From Gorsachius magnificus (lineage: Eukaryota; Chordata; Aves; Pelecaniformes; Ardeidae), in contig CM067081.1 of the NCBI GenBank assembly GCA_034008185.1, forward strand, positions 81,984,765-82,048,764: a stretch of DNA of 64,000 nucleotides, written 5' to 3'. A model generated the notes under the pieces. It ran no database searches and was not told the DNA's origin. It worked only from the letters and a program-made list of their open reading frames with translations. The position numbers and the translations under genes were made by a program. Shown here piece by piece: positions 1 through 13,172 of the stretch (positions are counted from its first letter, which is position 1; every line of letters begins with the position of its first letter).

Positions 1-8
1 CCACCTAC

Positions 9-188
9 CATGAAAAGGGCTTCATAGTTTTCAATCATCTTTTGTACGACAGCTATGATAGCAGTACTCTCTTCAGCTCGAGCTGAGCTTTGAACTGAGA
101 ATTCTTTGTCTGTAGATTTCTGCTTGTGCAACAAATTAGGGCCAAAGATGGTAGCCAGGTTAAGTGATGTCATTTTGTTCCCAGTAAT
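9..188 (-). CDS. ARHGAP6: ARHGAP6 exon 9 (180 nt; end of RhoGAP domain)
   Basis: The exon encodes exactly 60 codons, from [20 protein letters not shown] through the region around [20 protein letters not shown] to [10 protein letters not shown]. The acceptor AG is at 190-189 and the donor GTAGG begins at 8. The motif [11 protein letters not shown] holds the conserved RhoGAP Asn that orients the active site. The exon has phase 0 at both ends. The C-terminal tail exons of ARHGAP6, with its long unstructured region, should lie beyond position 1 in the direction of lower coordinates. Only the donor and a few intron bases of the next intron are visible. Confidence 0.97.
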
Positions 189-235
189 CTAGAAAACAGA
201 ACATAAATGAGGTGGGGTCTCCCAGGTTCTAATGT

Positions 236-333
236 GTACAGATATGCATATACACACATCTACACACATACACATCTACACACATACATACCTACACACA
301 CAGCCCTACACACAGACAAACACACATACACAC
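236..333. repeat. CA-rich imperfect simple repeat
   Basis: About 100 bases built of variants of acacacatac and ctacacacac units. It lies close to the acceptor of exon 9 (the acceptor is at 189-190), on its intronic side. On the transcribed minus strand it reads as a GT-rich tract. Confidence 0.9.
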
Positions 334-3129
334 TCTCCTCATTTGGCAGATGCTTCATTCATCAAAACCAAAACTGAGCGCTAGTCAAATAAAAAAACAT
401 GAACAATTTTTAGAAACGTGGAAACACCTTGTTTGGACATCCCTGCAACAAGCTCTGTGGATTTTCTGGATATATTTTCAAATGGATTGGAGGAGTAGAG
501 GTTGGAAGGGCTGCCTGCTCCTAATTCCCTGGAAGCTCAGCAGCGGCATACTTCTGAACTCAGGGAAACCTCCCTCCTACTTCACCACCTCGGCATATTA
601 TTGTCTCTTAGGAGCAAATGCTGAGAACTGTTAGCTTTCTCAAGTAGCACTCGTGATTTGAAACAGATACAGTGAGGAAGAACACACTTTTCCATGTTTA
701 AACAGTTTAGATAATTAAGGAGCATGCTCATTATTTTTACTAGTATTTTCCTGTCTTTTTTGCTCGTTTCCTAGAAATGTCAAACATTTACTTGTTGGGT
801 AAGTTATTTCTGTTTTGTTTTCTTGTTTTTTTTCCTACTTTTACAACCCTGTGCTCAAAGAAGCAATAGTAACCTCATTTTGGAGGAAGCAGAAGGTTAA
901 GAATACATACTAGACTAGACAGAAATTATCCGAAAAATATGTCATATAGGTTATTAAATCAAAATTTTCACTGTGATATTTGGGATTAGACTACTTTTTT
1001 TCCCTTCTATTCTTCAACAGAGCAAAAAGCAGGGGTCATGTGCTTCCTCTCTGTGTCTCCACTTGGTTGCTATTCTGGGAATGCAGAAGAAGGTGCCAGC
1101 AGTTTGACTATATAAGACTGTAAGTGAATTTCAGCTGTTGACCCAGTATTTCTTGCAAGCTTTTTTTAAAGAACAAAAAAATATCATGAGAATTATTTTT
1201 CATTTGTTTCAGTTACGTTTGAACTGATTAATTTAAAGAAAGGACAGGAAGAGGCACCAAAAAGAGGCAGTAAAAATAGCATTTCAAGAAATGAGTGGTA
1301 CAAGACAAATCTTTTTAAAGTAGTATTTTTTTTTTATTTTTTTTTTGGTAGCTGGTCATTTACTGAATACTCTAGTCAAACTTACGTATGTGCACCGACT
1401 GCACCTGGCTTATTTTTTACAGAGCTCAACTAGACAGCACAGAGAGGACAGTAAACCAAACTTTTCCTTTTATCGGTGGGACCACTGTGTAATCTCGGAA
1501 AGACATCTGCGCTAAGTAGGTGCATGGGCAGTTGTAACAAACATGTTGGCTCCCTGTTTAGAGACTCATCCCAGCATGACTACAAGTACAGCACACTCCC
1601 TTATTTGCACACTACCATGCACTCGGCTGCTTTTCGGGTGAGCTGCTTTTTAAACATTCTGAGAGTACTGTGCCACCAAGGACACACAGGCATGCGGTGC
1701 CTTGAGTGTGCCTGGGGCAGCCTCTGGCTGTGCCTGGATCTGCATGTGCAGGCTGTTTGTATAACCAGTGAGTCTTTTCTTAAGGGCAGCCTCAGGGCAT
1801 CCCTTAAAAAATGTTGCAAACATATCCCCTTAAATTAACTGAATGAGTAATTTTAATGAAGTTACTCATCCATCTTCATGAGGAGGGGCTTTTGAAAGAA
1901 ATCCTGAAGAGGGTTTGCGTGCCAAAGCTTGGCTGTTTTCCTTCCGATGATAGCAAACAGTCTGATAAAATATTTTCTCTTCCTTGTATGCCTTTATTCA
2001 CTTCATTATTTATGAATAGCTTAAATAATTGTGAGCAGAATACTGCATTATCTATAAAAGGTATCCAATTGCACATAATATTCCTTATGCTTACAATACT
2101 GCCAAGACAGCTTACAGAAATTTGCCTTGCCAAAATACCTGTAGCAGAGCTGATGTACTGTTAAGGGGAATGAAAAAGCCTTTAATACAACTGTTGGGCC
2201 AAACCAACTCTCTTAAGCAGCGTCCTCTAGCCCTGCAATAAGATCTTCTTGGGTACATTCCTGAACCAGCAGAGAACACTTTGCAGGACCAGGGCGACCA
2301 TGACCTTAGCTGGCTTAAACATGTTTTTAAGCACAGTAAAATTGTTACAGGCTGCTCTTTTTAAATGCTTTCCATCATAGTGGTGTAATTTTTTATCAAA
2401 TCCTTGCTGAGGACAAAAATAATAGCATTTAAAGTGGATTTAAACGTGAAATAGGCCTTGAAGTCACATACAGCACATTGGAAGTTAGGACTTCAGGCAG
2501 AAATTCAGCAAAACTTAGTCTCAAAGTGCCAATTGTTAAAACCAGCCAACTTCAAAAGGTGTCCAAATTTGACAGAAGTCAGCAGGGTTTTCCGTCTGGA
2601 AGACAAAATTCTCTAGGAGTTTCAGAAGAATCTCAGAAGCAGTCTCTGCTGCACTTCAGAGGACAGAGAACTCCTTCCCACAGATAAACGGGTACAATTT
2701 TGTCAAGCAGTGGGAGACTGTATCCATCTCATTCAAAGTTAACAGAGTTGCCCCCTTTTGCAGAGCAGCCCGCTAGTTCAAGCATTTTCCTGGTAGAAAA
2801 TGGAAAGCCTGGATTTTCTGATCTTTCCTAGTGTGAGCGGTGCAGGCGCACGCGTGTGAGTGCTCGGAAGTATGGCTCCGGCACATGGTGTTCTCAATTC
2901 TCTGGGGTGGGTGCACTCCAACCTCTCCATTGAATTTGGCCCAGATGCAACAGTAAGGAGGCCAGAAGGAAAACAGGCAAAGGTGGACCCTGACTCCAAC
3001 TAGTGATTAGGTCTGCCAGTTGCCAGGACACAGCTAGAGTTCCTGTCCTTTATTTTTTATTCTCCACTACCCAGTGCACACAAGGAAGCCAAGGGAACCA
3101 AGAAGTGAACTGCTATGTCCAAAGGTCAT

Positions 3130-4489
3130 ATAGAATCACAGATTCATAGAATCACTTTGGTTGGAAAAGACCTGTAAGATCATCGAGTCCAACCTTTAAC
3201 CTAACCCTGCCATCCACCACTAAACCATGGCCCTAAGCACCTCATCTATCCTTCTTTTAAAGACCTCCAGGGATGAGGACTCCACCACCTCCCTGGGCAG
3301 CCCATTCCAGAGCCTGACAACCCTCTCGGTGAAGAAGTTTTTCCTAATGTCTAGCCTAAACCTGCCCTGGCACAGCTTCAAACCATTCTCCCTAGTCCTA
3401 GCATCTATTACCAGGGAGAAGAGGCCGACCCCCACCTCACTACAGCCTCCTTTCAGGCAGTTGTAGAGGGCGATATGGTCTCCCCTCAGCCTCCTCTTCT
3501 CCAGACTAAACAACCCCAGTTCCCTCGGCCGCTCCCCCTAAGACTTGTGTTCCAGACCCTCACCAGCTTGGTTGCTCTCCTCTGGACATGTTCCAGCAAT
3601 GCAACATCTTTCTTGTAGTGAGGGGCCCAAAACTGAACACAGTATTCAAGGCATGGCCTCACCAGCACCGAGTACAGGGGCACGATCACTTCCCTGCTCC
3701 TGCTGGCCACACTATCTCTGATACAAGCCAGGATGCCATTGGCCTTCTTGGCCACCTGGGCACACTGCTGGCTCATATTCAGCCGGCTGTCAATCAGTAC
3801 CCCCAGGTCTTTTTCTGCCAGGCAGCTTTCCAGCCACTCTTCCCCAAGCCTGTAGCGCTGCATGGGGTTGTTGTGACCCAAGTGCAGGACCCAGCACTTG
3901 GCCTTGTTGAACCTCATACAGTTGGCCTCGGCCCATCAATCCAGCCTGTCCAGGTCTCTCTGCAGAGCCCTCCTCCCCTCCAGCAGATCAACACTCCCAC
4001 CCAGTTTGGTGTCATCTGCAAATTTACTGAGGGCACACTCAATCCCCTCATCCAGGTCATTGATAAAGATATTAAACAAGACCGGCCCTAGAACTGAGCC
4101 CTGGGGGACACCGCTTGTGACCAGCCGCCAACGTTCACCACGACTCTCTGGGCTCAGCCATCCAGCCAGTTTTTAACCCAGCGAAGAGTACACCCATCTA
4201 GGCCATGAACTGCCAGCTTCTCCACGAGAATGCTATGGGAGACTGTGTCAAAGGCTTTGCTGAAGTCCAGGTAGACAACATCCACAGCCTTTCCCTCATC
4301 TACCAGGCGGGTCACCTGGTCATAGAAGGAAATCAGGTTAGTTAGGCAAGACCTGCCTTTCATGAACCCATGCTGACTGGGCCTGATCCCCTGATTGTCC
4401 TCCATGTGCCTGGTGGGCACACTCAAGATGAACCTCTCCATAATCTTCCCCGGTACTGAGGTCAGGCTGACTGGTCTGTAGTTCCCCAG
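3130..4489 (-). mobile_element. CR1 LINE, 5'-truncated, decayed ORF2
   Basis: A non-LTR retrotransposon fragment inserted in the same orientation as ARHGAP6. The left end shows the CR1 3' terminus, with short repeats of the ATTCTATG type on the minus strand. Its reverse transcriptase remains can be read in pieces: NYRPVSLTSVPGK near 4480, VVYLDFSKAFDTVSH near 4270, the catalytic FADD motif at 4011-4022, and the C-terminal part around [14 protein letters not shown] and [13 protein letters not shown] (3600-3810). The pieces are in different frames, with a lesion between about 4125 and 4200, so the element is dead. About 1.36 kb of an element of roughly 4.5 kb remains; the endonuclease part is missing. 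Confidence 0.95.
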
Positions 4490-4885
4490 AAAGCAACAAC
4501 AGAGAACGAGAAGAGAATGAAAAAGCACACTCTTGAATGCCTGACATTTTTCTAGGTGAGAATTTTTTCCACAGAATATAGTAAGATAAAACAAGGGGGC
4601 AAAAAAGGATGGATAGCATTAGATGATCTTAACAATGAAGTCGATTACGCTGTGAATCTCCCAAAGGAAGTGGTAGATGCTTTACTGATGAATTCATATA
4701 AAAATTAAACTTTCACAGCCCTAAGAACATAGTAAATAACTAAATGGCAAATGTGCAGGCAAGAATATGAAATCTCTCCCATGTTTCAGGGGTATGCCAC
4801 CATCGTGTTTGTTTCACAGCTTTAAAGATCTCTTTTCAGATCATGAATTAAGCAAAGTCAAAGGACACAATCGACCAGGACTTAC

Positions 4886-5034
4886 CTCTTGGCCATCTTT
4901 GTCTCTGGTGTCTTCTGCGTGGCCAGCCACCGTGGAGAGAAACTGCAGCAGCCGGTGTAGGGTATCGCAGTTACAGGGAGGTAGAAGATAAATGAGAAGC
5001 TGTAAGGTGCTTAGCTGTTCATCTGGCTCTAATA
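4886..5034 (-). CDS. ARHGAP6: ARHGAP6 exon 8 (149 nt; RhoGAP helices)
   Basis: The exon encodes the end of a split Leu and 49 codons, [20 protein letters not shown] through [20 protein letters not shown] to DKDGQE. The acceptor AG at 5036-5035 was chosen over a second AG at 5030-5029 because only the first restores the frame and the LLLEP junction. The donor GTAAG starts at 4885. The [23 protein letters not shown] stretch is a typical RhoGAP helix pair packed against the catalytic surface. Near the end, [12 protein letters not shown] differs from the remembered human VARHAEDNISKD, the most variable patch of the GAP domain in this window. Confidence 0.96.
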
Positions 5035-6177
5035 CTAAGAGGGGAAAAAATACATTCTAAGAAAATCACTCCAACTAACCTAAACGCGTAACAAATATAC
5101 TGTTCCCAGCCCAAAGGAAGGCGTAAGAATAGCCTTGTTTAAGGATCATTTTCCTTATAATGTCAGAATTAAAAGAGAAAACTCTAAGGAAATAGTGAAA
5201 GTGTAACAAATACTGTTATGGGATTTTTGCTTTGGTTGGCCAACTTTTTGCTCATAGGTTCATAGGATCTTTTCTCAGCCTGTAAGAGAGCCAAATCCAT
5301 GTTGCACACTCCATCACTGTCACTAGACACAAACATTCTGCTTAACTTCCTACTTACTCCATTCATCTAGGTATAGCTACTGGTATCTAGAGGGCACCAT
5401 TGGGAAGCATTCCAGTCAGGTTTATGCTGTAGCCATTTTAAATGGGTTTTCTGGGAGGTACTATGAGGTACTGGGAGACCGGAAAAAGCAACTAGAGATA
5501 TAAAGGACATTCTGTAACCACTATTACTCGAACCGCGTAAATGCAATGGTAGCCAGTGACAGAGGTGGGACAGAGGCAGGATCTCAGACACGAGGGCTAG
5601 GAAGAATCTGAAAAACACATACCAGGCAGCAGCTAAAGCTTGAAGGGTCCAACTTTACCTTTTCCCAAATCTGTGAGAGTCTGCACTCAGGTCTTACGCA
5701 ACACATTTGGGAGTACTTAATACGATGGCTTTGAGGACCATTAACTATGACAAAACTTGAACTTTTGAAGTTAGGCTTCTGAAGCCAGACTGGAATTTTG
5801 GTCAGTGAACAGCTCTAAAAATTAAAACCATTAATGGTGCTAAGATACCAGGATTCAAATGGGAGTCTGTCGTCTGCTACTGCTGAACCAATGTGACAGG
5901 GTCAGGATTTAATAGATAACATGAATCGCATCCTATATACAAATGCAAAAATAGGTATAATACGTGAAATCTTTGTTGTTCTAGTTTTCTGGGCTATGCT
6001 CACACAGTATGAAAACCAAGGAAAGACCTCAGCAAATTTATACTATACAAATATTTGGAGCAAATCAAGGCAAGATTATTAAAAGCACAGAAAAAAAAGA
6101 ATATGGTTAGTAGAGATCAAAGAATTCAAACAGGTAGGCTTTTGGAAACAGGCAAATGAAGATGCTGTAGAGCTCAC
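5035..6177 (-). other. ARHGAP6: ARHGAP6 intron 7
   Basis: A 1.1 kb intron and the shortest of the window. Apart from the splice sites, I see no recognisable repeat or RNA gene in it. Confidence 0.9.
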
Positions 6178-6328
6178 AGAGAGTGTTGATGAAAGGCGTA
6201 TAAAGTTCTCTGGTGAGAAGCGGGTCAGGCATGTCACGCAGAAATTCCTTTAACAAAGCAGCAACATCATGAATGCTGTGCTCTTCGTCTAATACAACAT
6301 CTATGCCCCGGTCAAACTCTTCACGTAA
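6178..6328 (-). CDS. ARHGAP6: ARHGAP6 exon 7 (151 nt; RhoGAP core)
   Basis: The exon encodes 50 codons plus one base, from [20 protein letters not shown] through [20 protein letters not shown] to YTPFINTL. The acceptor cag is at 6331-6329 and the donor GTGAG begins at 6177. It holds the conserved RhoGAP element KEFLRxxPxPLL, whose Lys and Arg help position the arginine-finger loop and contact the GTPase. The final T combines with TA of exon 8 to give Leu, so NTLLLEP reads through the junction exactly as in the human protein. Small differences from the remembered human sequence, such as VVLDEEHSI, are conservative. Confidence 0.97.
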
Positions 6329-9300
6329 CTGAAAAAGATCATGACAAAAAACCACAGTCATTTATTGTCCCAATTAGCACATCCCAACACAGAAAAACTT
6401 TTAAGATGTAGATCTGCTCATTTTCACTTTTTCAGATTGGTCAAAGATACAATTCAAGTCTAATTACTGCCTATTCCATGATACAGAACTTAAAGTTTGT
6501 ACTGGACTGTAATAAAATACAATTCTTTCTTTCCAGCTAATACATGGCACTCTTTTATGAAAAACTGTGCCCAAGTAAATATAATTTTTGCAGAAATGTA
6601 AGATTAATATCAAAGGCAGAAACCAGAAAGAATAAGGAAAGCTGCAAGAAAGACTTTCTTATACCACCTTGCTACATTACCCCTAGATTGCATTTCATAA
6701 CATTTACAGTTTTGTCCAAAAACATTAATAATAAGACAATGGTAATATCCACCAAACTCACATTTCTCTTGTGGGTTTAAAATGGTATTTAAGCATAAGC
6801 AGTAAGCAGCCAGGTTCACTAAGACTTCATGGCATTTGTCCGCACGCATCTTGTTCCGCCTTCCTAATTTAGTTACGTCCACTAAGTGATCATCATTAGG
6901 GAGTTAACAAACAGCAAGCTAATACCGTTACAAGGTATTGCTGTTTTTTTCCAGCTACAGTCAAATTCTGTATCATTCAAAGGTATCACACTTCCCAAAG
7001 GCAGAAGAAATCCCTCTCCCACATCCAAGATGCCTTACGAAGAGATGAAAGCCTTCCTTTCTGGAGAGATTTCCCAGGACCAAGAACAGAATACTTTCTT
7101 CAGGCTGAGAGCTGCACCTTTTACTGTCTTTTCATTTTTAAAATAGTTGAGATGTTTTAAAAGTATTTCCTAGGCAAATTTCCTATCTTTGCTAATATTA
7201 TGAGGTATCATGATCTCACATATATCTTCTCGGAGAGTAAACATATCTAAACCTTGCTAAACAAGAGGAAGTTTGAGGTATCAGCTTTCTTTACCAGGAT
7301 TACTACAGACATATCAAAAAGGAGAAAGGTAAGTCAGAGGCAAACTACATGTCTGTGATAACCTGTGGCAAATCGTGATCACAGGCAAATCTACCTTGAG
7401 TGTGTATAGTGTGGAGCCATGAAGAAAATCCTGTACTTTCAGCTGAAATAGTGCTTTCATGATGGGTGTGAAAGGTAATCTAGAAAAACTACAGCTTAAT
7501 TTATTAAGACTACTTTTAACATTATTAATATCAGTCATTACTAATGATGAATAATTATGCAATGAAGTCCAGAACTTGTTCTTTATCTAGTATTATACTT
7601 CCCCCCTGCTGTTGTGGTCAAAAATTTTCCAGTGCCAACTTGGGGATTTCATTCCCAGCTCAATTCCTCTCTTCAGACTGGTGGTAAATGCAGAACATCC
7701 CCAAGGAGTACCATAAATTACCTCTATCAAGAACATTGGTTCTGAACTTACTGCCCAAAAGCAGCCAGGGAAACAGACTAGCACTGCATCAGGAATTCAG
7801 ACTTCCCAAAGAGCTGTCTAAATCATAAACTGCTGTTACAGTCTTCAGTATGGCACTTCTGATCCGATATCCTGTGAGGCCTACAGAGATGTCCTAATTA
7901 GCACAATATCAGACAGTCATTGGTGAAACATGGCCACATTTCAAGTGGCCCAGGTATCATGGCGGTTAAAAACTGCATATTTCTAAGTTTAAACTTCAGG
8001 TGTCTCAGACTTCATTCACAGGGAATACTTCCAGACTTTTGGAAAATACACCTGGTGAGCTACAGCATCCATTGGAGCTTAAGACATGAGAGCTGAGAAC
8101 ATCAGTGCTGGGAGAGAGGATGGGACAGCAGAGCTCCAGCCACGTTGCTCTTCAACCTCAGGGTCTGGAGGTTGCTCCACCTGCAGAGCTGCCACCAAGT
8201 CACCAGGCCTCACATAGCGGGCTGCCCACCCTAAGCTCAGCAGGGATGCTCTGCTCAAGCATCGGTATAGTTTCTGGGCACAAGCTGGTACCTGGCATCC
8301 CGATGTACCAGCCTTGAGTCAACACTAACTCAGGAATCTTTGTCCTACACCCCACTGAATGTGAAGGAGGCGGTTTGTAATAGGCATGATTGTTCTAGAT
8401 TTCCTCTCCCTGCTCACCAACCCAAAAGCCCACTGGCACATGCATTAACTTCCTTATGTATTTATTGCAACAAACTACAGTTGAAATAGGACATTTTCTA
8501 ACTGGGGGAGGAAGGGAAACAAAGCTATGCCTACTTTCTACACAAGAAATCGACTAATGAACAGCTGCAAAAGCACACCAAAATCTGAATACTGGGTTTG
8601 GCTTTCCATGGTTCAGAAAATGAGTGGAATTTTAATTGAATCCAGACTTTCCCATGTGTTCATGTTGACAGCATTTATTATTGTAACTGCAAGGGCCAAG
8701 CTGATGCTTCCATGTTGTTTAATGAAATATATTAGTTCATCTAATTCAATAAATTAGTCCATGTAACAGAACACATAAATAAGTACCCAAATCTCTTGAT
8801 TTCCTCAGCTTCTGAAAACACAGTAAAAGAAACACTGGTGAAAGTCATTGATATTTGAAGAAAGGCTTAGTTTACAAATAAATGATACAAGCCCTCTGCT
8901 TTTTCCCCTCTGCTTGAATTGTGTTCACTCCTGTATGATAATATGTTTTGACACTGAAGCTTGTAATGCAAATGACAGGCAACTTACTTCTCAATACTTT
9001 ATGTAGTTCAGTGTTGATCTAACAACTGCCTCTGCAGACCACAAATGTTTTTAGCTTTGTGTCACACCAGCCACTCAGCAATACAAACTGCTAGAGAATA
9101 AGCTAAAAATCAGTAGGCTATACTGTCCCACGAGTCCGAATCAAGTCAGTTTAGCTATTCAAGGTAACTTTCCAGAACCCCAAACATTATACTGTGTAGT
9201 TTTTGAACAAAGAACTATTATTTCTGGGATCAGATGTCAAGCTTTCTTTTACTTTTTTCTGTTTGATCTTTCTGGTCTTACACTTCCTGGCAGGGGTATT

Positions 9301-10011
9301 TTCCTTTTTATTCCCTTCCTAAGCATCATGTAACCATTAAGCACTATTCTCTACTGCTCTAATTCAGGGTGTATTCCCCCCAATTTCTGGGAATAGCAAT
9401 GCAACATCTAGGCCTGAGGAAACACCCACTTCTGACTTTGTCTCTGGAACCTAACTGTCTGCTATCTTTGCTTTTTCAACATTTGGCTGAGACTAGGACT
9501 TGGATGGATCTGCTCTGACCTTCAAGTTTAACAGGGGTAAAAGAAAGGTGATATTTGGGAGCAGCAATGTGAGGGTCAAAGAGATTGTTCTGTACTTGCG
9601 TATTTTCTCATACTGTGAGTTTTCAAAAAAGATTTACAGTTTGCGTTTACTTTGGGAGCTTCAGCTGTTTCTGAGATGAAACTAGCAGCCAAGATTTTTT
9701 TTTTTTCCTACAGTGTAACCTTTGGAAAATTTCATCACCTTAGTCTATTTGGATCTCCAACCCTGTGCTACTTCCACAGAGCAAAACATACAGAGACTGT
9801 TAACCTGCTGAGAACCTGACAAGGATTTCACCAAATGTAAAAGATCACTGGAAATGGCCTGTTACGAGCCATCAAAAACCCAATAAAGTCACTGACCCAG
9901 AAAGCCTGAATTTCACCAGGTGATGGATGGGTACAAAATCACTTAACAGAAAGGAATCAGGTTTGTTTGTATCACGGCTGATGAGGGAAAAGAGTATCCA
10001 TATCCACTCAC
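6329..10011 (-). other. ARHGAP6: ARHGAP6 intron 6
   Basis: A 3.7 kb intron between the arginine-finger exon and exon 7. It is AT-rich, with no recognisable repeat family. The open frames at 8105-8317 and elsewhere are short and match nothing I know. Confidence 0.9.
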
Positions 10012-10067
10012 CTGTCTTACTCTCTTTTTTGAGCTTCCAACTCTGAATATTCCTACTGTCTGGAGAC
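10012..10067 (-). CDS. ARHGAP6: ARHGAP6 exon 6 (56-nt micro-exon with the arginine finger)
   Basis: This exon is too short to stand out as an open frame and was found by looking for the missing peptide between exons 5 and 7. With one base from exon 5 it encodes Gly plus LQTVGIFRVGSSKKRVRQ. The acceptor tttgcag ends at 10068 and the donor GTGAG begins at 10011. The Arg in GIFRVG is the RhoGAP arginine finger that inserts into the GTPase active site; the human equivalent is remembered as Arg433. The KKRVRQ stretch continues the second helix of the domain. An open frame on the other reading of the same strand overlaps it and is spurious. Losing this exon would shift the frame and destroy catalysis. 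Confidence 0.95.
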
Positions 10068-13000
10068 CTGCAAATGTAGCACATCAGACAACTGTTTTAT
10101 TGTTTAATTTTCTGCTGAAAATTGCATTGAACCAAAGCAATCTGGGCTGGCAATATATGTACTTAAAAGAATAAAAAACCCCACAACGTATTTCTCTACA
10201 AATTTGTACTTACCATGCTGAGACAAAACTCAGTTGTCTTGGATTAAGAAGCCACCCACTGTAGTTTTTAAGGACCTCACATCACTTAACCTGCAAAACA
10301 TCATCTCCACGACATTTCTTGTGATGCCATTTTGGTAGTGCCACAGCTACTCCATGAGGGCCAGAGGTACGGAGAGAGTGAGGCACTGCTCAGTGTTTGG
10401 AGGTGGCACTTCTAGGACTGCCATCGAATGAAACACACAATAAAATAACTAAATACTTTGGCACTGAGCTGCGTCTTTGGATGCAGGAAGCATGTTTGGG
10501 GTTACCCGCTGGCTCTGTAGTGCCTGTCAAGACAAAGCTGAGAGTTTCCTTCAAAGGGACATAAGTTGGGCACGCAGGCAGATTACCATGGTGAAGAATT
10601 CTACCTGGGAGTTGTGTGCAGTTTATAGGGTAAGAACAGCTATTATATAGAGGGAAAGCTATAAAGAAGTACTGTTGTACTTTAGGCAACGCACAGGTGT
10701 GCCTCTTGTGTCATTTAGACTTAAAGTGATTTGGGAATGGCTGTTGCCTGCTATTTCATAAGAAATCAGTTCAAACCTTCTTCTAGCCCTGTAGATATTA
10801 CCAGAATATCAAACCAACGATAACACGGTCACTGAATGGATGAGTTACTTCTGTTACTTTGCTGAGTAACAGAAACTGAAAAAATTGAGAGTAAATGTCC
10901 CCTTAGAGGTGACATGGTCTTTTGCTATGAGAATGTGAGTGGGAATCTTAGAGACTTAAACAGTTGTGTACATAATATCATTTTAGAGATGTTTTTTGCA
11001 AAAAGGATGAAATTATCTATAAGCTTTGAAAAGTTTATGGTCTAACAAAGGCTATTCTGCAACATTCATTTTCTCTGCTGACGTACAGGAGATGTAAAAT
11101 AACCTTGCAAAACAAATGCCTTTTGACAGCCATGAGGCTACACCTGCTTGCTAGAGGTCTGTAGCTTTGCAGTGGTGTTTGGAGTTTCAGATTTTCATCA
11201 GAGAAATTCAGATAGTCTTTGGTTAACAGAAAATTACATTGATGGAATAATATTTAGTAAACCCAGGAACTTTGGCAGGGAATCATGTGAGACGGAGATA
11301 CTCATATTGGGCAAAAACTGGAGGCTGGTTACCAATTCATGCACAAACTTACAGCATTTGTTTTACACTGCAGAAGTGAAGCCTTTACAACTCTGGGATG
11401 TGAAGGGAAGGTGAACAAGGCCAGGGGCTTTTATGGCTAAAAACATAATCATTTTTTGGTCATATAATGTTCAAAATTATCATTTAAAGCATTTGTGAGA
11501 AACAGCTAGGTGAGTTGCTGCTGAAAAACTGGCCTAAAGGACTTACGCATACAGGCAAGCATTTTCAGAATCAGAAACTCAGCCCATCATACAGCCTGGA
11601 ATGCTGTCACTACAGGATTGTTGCTAGAACAGAAAGTCCTCTATTATCCCTAAGGCCAACAAGCAAATGGTAGTGTCCGTCTTCTGCAATCTTTACATTT
11701 CTCAAAGTCAACCAATCCTGATGACTGTTTTGTAGATGGCTGATTAAATTGAAAATTGAAGAACACCAGTATTTTCCCCAAATTATCTCAGATTATTGTG
11801 TTGTGGAGTACTACAGTGCACTCTTAGAAAATGCACAAGAAAACATCGTAAGTTTTCTTTAAAAGGAAACTAATGTAAAGCAAATATTTTATTAAAGAAT
11901 GTTGTATACAAAAGAATCTTTGTTATGACAATGGATTAAGCAGATTAAAAAATTTATCACAGATGTTCAAGTGACATAAAATCACAGTATCCAAAGGAGA
12001 CCCAGCTGCATGGCTTTTTTGGCTGACTCAGGCACTTTTATGCTCTCCAAACCCAGCTACCCTTGCTTAAAGGGACAGAAGTCTTTCATCTCAAATTTAA
12101 TCATCCCCACACTTACTTATCAGCCATGATATCTAATCTCTGTAAAAAGGCTAACAATTACCCTCTTTCACAGTTTTTCTTTATATGTTTGTAAGCAACA
12201 TGGTTTTCAATTATGTATTGTAAAAGCTTCACATTGTTTTTTTTAAATTGCAGTCCCTCATCTGCAAAAGCTTTTCATTCAGAGTCAATAAATTATTTCT
12301 TTCTGGTCAAATTAGGCATCAAATGGTGTTGCAGTCACTATTACTTAATGCTTTGTTTATTATCTGGCCATGTGATAACTCCATCTTGCTGTGGCCAAGT
12401 ATTTCAATTCTCATTAAAAATCTTTACAAGGCTGAGATACATTGGGAGAGATGTTGAACAGATACCTTGATTAACTATTGTTTCTGCATTACATAAAGCT
12501 GGTGGGAGATTTGTGTCTGGATGATCATGAAGACACGAGAAGAATATTGGCAGGAGTTTATAATTCCCTTTGGAGAGAGCAGGCCTGAGCCTGAGGCCGG
12601 TCAGGAGGACTCAAGCCAGGGACAAACTGAGTAGCCAGCCTGCAAGCCTTGTAGTGAACAGGAAAAAGCTTCTTGGAGCTTAATATAATTTAGCATGGGA
12701 TTTTTTCCTTTGTCTGAGCCTCTATCTTCAAATGCTGTTTCTAGAGAAGTCTTGCACTGTATTATAAACAGTTAATTTAGCTCTTACACCTTAAGATCCA
12801 CTGGTTGCAAAGAATGACTCCAGGCTGACTGGCACATTTCAGACTTTCATTCTCAAGGTATGGGTAAACCTGTGGGGTGTGAAGAGCCGCTTCTGCAGAG
12901 CTGACCACTCCAGTAGGAGATGAATAACCTCCAAGAAATGTCTCTTCCCCAGTACTGTATGGGCCAGTTTGCAAGCTTCTCTTGCATAGATCCTTAGTTT

Positions 13001-13172
13001 GGTAAGATATCATCTAAGTAATTATTTGTGAGACAGTATCTTTAGCAAGAGGCAAAATAGGAGGGAAAGTGTCTGACAAGTTGGAAGTATATACTTGCTT
13101 CTCAAAATACGTGTTTATTTATATTACAATAAAAATGCATCTGCCACTCCAGGGAAAACAAAATATTCTTAC
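10068..13172 (-). other. ARHGAP6: ARHGAP6 intron 5
   Basis: A 3.1 kb intron with no recognisable mobile element, RNA gene or second coding frame. Confidence 0.9.

Larger units (their letters stand above)
189..4885 (-). other. ARHGAP6: ARHGAP6 intron 8
   Basis: A 4.7 kb intron. It contains a CA-rich simple repeat (236-333) near its 3' end and the largest CR1 fragment of the window (3130-4489). Between 340 and 3100 it is plain AT-rich sequence with short chance open frames, none matching a known protein. Confidence 0.9.

Noticed and set aside
1476..1838. A 120-codon open frame in intron 8
   Set aside because: There is no similarity to known proteins, splice logic or codon pattern; it is consistent with chance.
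3588..4091. Plus-strand open frames of 167 and 92 codons
   Set aside because: They are the antisense reading of the CR1 reverse transcriptase.
9872..10084. A 70-codon minus-strand open frame over exon 6
   Set aside because: It is in a different frame from the ARHGAP6 peptide; only the 56-nt exon with its splice sites is supported.
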